Shown here: positions 62,176-64,000 of the stretch, piece by piece
Layout of the letters: each line of letters starts with the position of its first letter
Numbering within the stretch: the stretch's first letter is position 1
DNA from: Desulfatibacillum aliphaticivorans DSM 15576
Lineage (GTDB): Bacteria; Desulfobacterota; Desulfobacteria; Desulfobacterales; Desulfatibacillaceae
Length of the DNA stretch: 64,000 nucleotides
NCBI RefSeq assembly: GCF_000429905.1
Contig: NZ_AUCT01000020.1
Coordinates: 62,001-126,000, forward strand
Direction of reading: 5' to 3'
Program-made: the position numbers and the translations under genes
The notes under the pieces: generated by a model
Databases searched by the model: none
The model's input: the letters and a program-made list of their open reading frames with translations, nothing else
Told to the model about the DNA's origin: nothing

Positions 62176-62877
62176 TTATTCTGCGTGTGACGACGGACCC
62201 GCCGGCAGGGATTGCCCGGCGCCGTTTTGGGGCAGGCTGTGAAAGACGTGGATCATCCACACCACGGCGATGATGGGGATGAACAAATTCACCAAGGGCA
62301 CCAGGGCGATGAGGGTGATGATAAAGCCTCCGCCGTAAACGGCCGCCTTGTTGGTGGATTCCATGCGCAAGGCCTGGGGCTTGCCGATGTGGTATCCGGC
62401 GGCGCTTTCGAAAAACTCCCGGCCCAAGAGGTAGGTGTTTAAAGCGATGGAGACGAACAGCCCGATTCCGCCCAAGAGATAAAAGGGCAGAACCAGCATG
62501 TTCAGGAATACGGCCCATGCCGTGAACTTGATGTCGTGAAAAAGGTCCGGCCACAAACGGGGGCCTTCCTGGCGCACTTTTTCCGGGTAGTAAATGCGTT
62601 CCACCTTGTCGATGGCGGTTTCCTGGAACACCCCGCCGATGAGCACGGTCAGGGCCGGAAGCATAAACCAACCCCCCACGCCCGCGGCGATTCCCACGGT
62701 TCCCTGGATCAGCCAGTTCAGCCAGGCGGCGTCAAAGTTCACCAGCCAGGCGGTAAAAGCGTTGATTCCCATAAAAGCGGCGATCACAATAATCAGGGCC
62801 AGCCCGGCGCAAGCCAGCATGAGCGAAACCAGCCCCGCCTTGCCAATGGAAGCGATTGTTTTGGCGAATGGAAACAT
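62176..62877 (-). CDS. EI24-domain membrane protein (CysZ-like)
   Basis: A 233-residue protein with about five to six hydrophobic segments (about 15-40, 60-85, 115-145, 180-205) and the EI24/CysZ fold pattern (YLLGREFFESAAGYH, WMLPALTVLIGGVFQETAID-like region, TNKAAVYGGGFIITLIALVP). CysZ carries sulfate in E. coli; many EI24 proteins are uncharacterised, so sulfate transport is only a possibility. There are no sulfur-assimilation genes nearby. Confidence 0.78.
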   Translation of the reverse strand: MFPFAKTIASIGKAGLVSLMLACAGLALIIVIAAFMGINAFTAWLVNFDAAWLNWLIQGTVGIAAGVGGWFMLPALTVLIGGVFQETAIDKVERIYYPEKVRQEGPRLWPDLFHDIKFTAWAVFLNMLVLPFYLLGGIGLFVSIALNTYLLGREFFESAAGYHIGKPQALRMESTNKAAVYGGGFIITLIALVPLVNLFIPIIAVVWMIHVFHSLPQNGAGQSLPAGPSSHAE

Positions 62878-63058
62878 GATAGATCCTGTATGATGAATAG
62901 CGGTTGCACCGCGTCATTGTGCCGGCGGCCGGTTGCGGCCGCGCAACCCCCCAAGGCCTTGCCTCGCCCTATAATCATCGGGCGGGCAATCGGTTTCTTA
63001 TATTAGCACAGATCCGCTTGCAATTGCTATCACTGGCGGCAAATAAAGCTTCCAATCC

Positions 63059-64000
63059 CTACAACGGAATGTTCCCGTGCCGCTTGACGGGATGGTTGAC
63101 TGTTTTGGTCCGCAGCATTTTCAAGGCTTTGATCAAAAAACGCCTTGTTTCGGCCGGCGCCACAACTTCCTCCACATTGGTGTTGGAGGAGACGTCGTAA
63201 ATGGGGTTGGCGTAGGTTTCGCGATACTCCTTCAACTTGTTTTGAAGAAAGTCGGGGTCCGTCATGGCGTCGGGATGTCTGCCGTATAGCAGCATGACGG
63301 ATTGATCCGCCCCCAGAATGCCCGTTTCCATGATGGGCCAGTACACCACCAGGTCCGTGCCCAATCCCGGAAGCACCCCCATGCCAAGGTTCCCCCCTCC
63401 GTACGCCTTGCGGGTAACCACGGAAATTCTGGGCACGGCGGCCTCGCACAAAGCGTACAAGACCTTGGCGCCATGCCGGATAATGCCTGCGTGCTCCTGG
63501 GCGGAACCGGGCAGATAGGCCGGGGTGTCCACCAACAGGACCAGGGGAATGTTGAAGGAATCGCAGAACCGGATGAACCGGGCCTGCTTGTCGCTGCTGT
63601 TCACGGTCATGGACCCGGCCATCACCTTTGGCTGATTGGCTATGATCCCCACGGACCGGCCGTCCAGCCGGGCAAAGCCCACCACGACCTCTTTGGCGAA
63701 CTCCTTTTTAACCTCAAAAAAGTCTCCATTGTCCACAATCACCTTGACGGCCTGCCGAACGTCGTAGGGCTTGTTGGGAGCGGTGGGCACGATGTCGGCG
63801 AGCTCGTGGCACATGCGGTCCGGGTCGTCCCCTGTTTCCACAATGGGAGGCTGTTCATCGCAATTCAGGGGGAGAAAACTTAACAAAGTGCGTATATCTG
63901 TCAGAAGCGTTTTTTCGTCCGGGCTCCGGAAATCGCAGTTGCCCGAAACCTGGGCGTGAACCCGGGCGCCGCCAAGGTCCTCCATGCTGATTTCCTCCCC
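63059..64000 (-). CDS. Acyl-CoA carboxylase carboxyltransferase subunit (partial, 5' end outside window)
   Basis: The C-terminal about 314 residues of a biotin-dependent carboxyltransferase of the propionyl-/methylmalonyl-CoA type. Visible motifs: EISMEDLGGARVHAQVSG, GFARLDGRSVGIIANQP, AGSMTVNSSDKQARFIRFCD, LVDTPAYLPGSAQEHAGIIRHGAK (in part), RKAYGGGNLGMG and GADQSVMLLYGRH. The GGARVHA and GIIRHGAK segments are hallmarks of the family. It runs off the right edge; the in-frame ATG at 63985 is internal. In sulfate reducers and hydrocarbon degraders it would serve propionyl-CoA metabolism. Confidence 0.9.
   Translation of the reverse strand, partial: GEEISMEDLGGARVHAQVSGNCDFRSPDEKTLLTDIRTLLSFLPLNCDEQPPIVETGDDPDRMCHELADIVPTAPNKPYDVRQAVKVIVDNGDFFEVKKEFAKEVVVGFARLDGRSVGIIANQPKVMAGSMTVNSSDKQARFIRFCDSFNIPLVLLVDTPAYLPGSAQEHAGIIRHGAKVLYALCEAAVPRISVVTRKAYGGGNLGMGVLPGLGTDLVVYWPIMETGILGADQSVMLLYGRHPDAMTDPDFLQNKLKEYRETYANPIYDVSSNTNVEEVVAPAETRRFLIKALKMLRTKTVNHPVKRHGNIPL

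Overview
The window reads as chromosomal DNA of a GC-rich, Gram-negative, anaerobic deltaproteobacterium (Desulfobacterota). A Desulfatibacillum-like member of the Desulfobacterales is my best guess, from gene content and style only. The evidence is a BAM/Lol/lipid A outer-membrane operon, archaeal-type early shikimate enzymes, a propionyl-CoA carboxylase-type carboxyltransferase, a sigma54-driven fatty-acid-like cluster and many large sensory proteins. I saw no rRNA, tRNA or CRISPR array. Layout, left to right. 1-8.1 kb (minus): lysS-lolC-lolD-bamA-skp-lpxD-fabZ, an envelope operon with a strong promoter before lysS. 8.2-12 kb (minus): a radical SAM protein, pilC and a PilS-like kinase. 12-16 kb: ompW (plus), then metF, panG, panB and moaE (minus). 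16-20.6 kb: a PAS-LuxR regulator, a broken DUF2007/LysE chimera, a transglutaminase-like protein, an orphan antitoxin-like peptide, a TetR regulator and tatA, with dispersed palindromic repeats between them. 20.7-26.5 kb (plus): ileS-lspA-lgt-holA. 26.5-28.7 kb (minus): a TMTC-like membrane/TPR protein. 28.7-40.25 kb (minus) is a complete-looking aromatic amino acid operon: ADTH synthase, DHQ synthase II, pheA, aroE, aroA, then aroK, aroC, tyrA. It is cut between aroA and aroK by about 3.7 kb of foreign DNA on the plus strand, carrying an RHS polymorphic-toxin fragment, two candidate toxin/immunity pairs and the remnant of a REP-associated (RAYT/IS200-like) transposase. The operon starts with a leader that looks like a textbook transcription attenuator: a 35-residue leader peptide with eight consecutive Tyr/Phe codons, a pause hairpin, a possible antiterminator and a strong terminator. 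40.3-43.4 kb (minus): a Septu-like HNH/ATPase defence pair and a DUF89 protein. 43.5-51.4 kb: a divergent sigma54 activator and its probable target, a seven-gene fatty-acid/polyketide-like module (acyltransferase, ENR-like SDR, KAS III-like, hot-dog dehydratase, KAS II-like, ACP, PPTase). It starts with a -24/-12 promoter, lacks a canonical ketoreductase, and has an ACP whose Ser lies in NSA instead of DSL. The PPTase frame carries a 474-bp in-frame expansion made of intergenic-type repeats. 51.4-64 kb: a large hybrid kinase, a PilZ protein, a D-aminoacylase-like amidohydrolase, a QueG-like iron-sulfur protein, a secreted DUF4091 protein with a dockerin-like tail, a repeat-rich gap, an EI24/CysZ-like membrane protein and a truncated acyl-CoA carboxyltransferase. 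The strongest leads are the aromatic-operon attenuator, the sigma54-controlled acyl module with its expanded PPTase gene, and the toxin cassette inserted into the shikimate operon.
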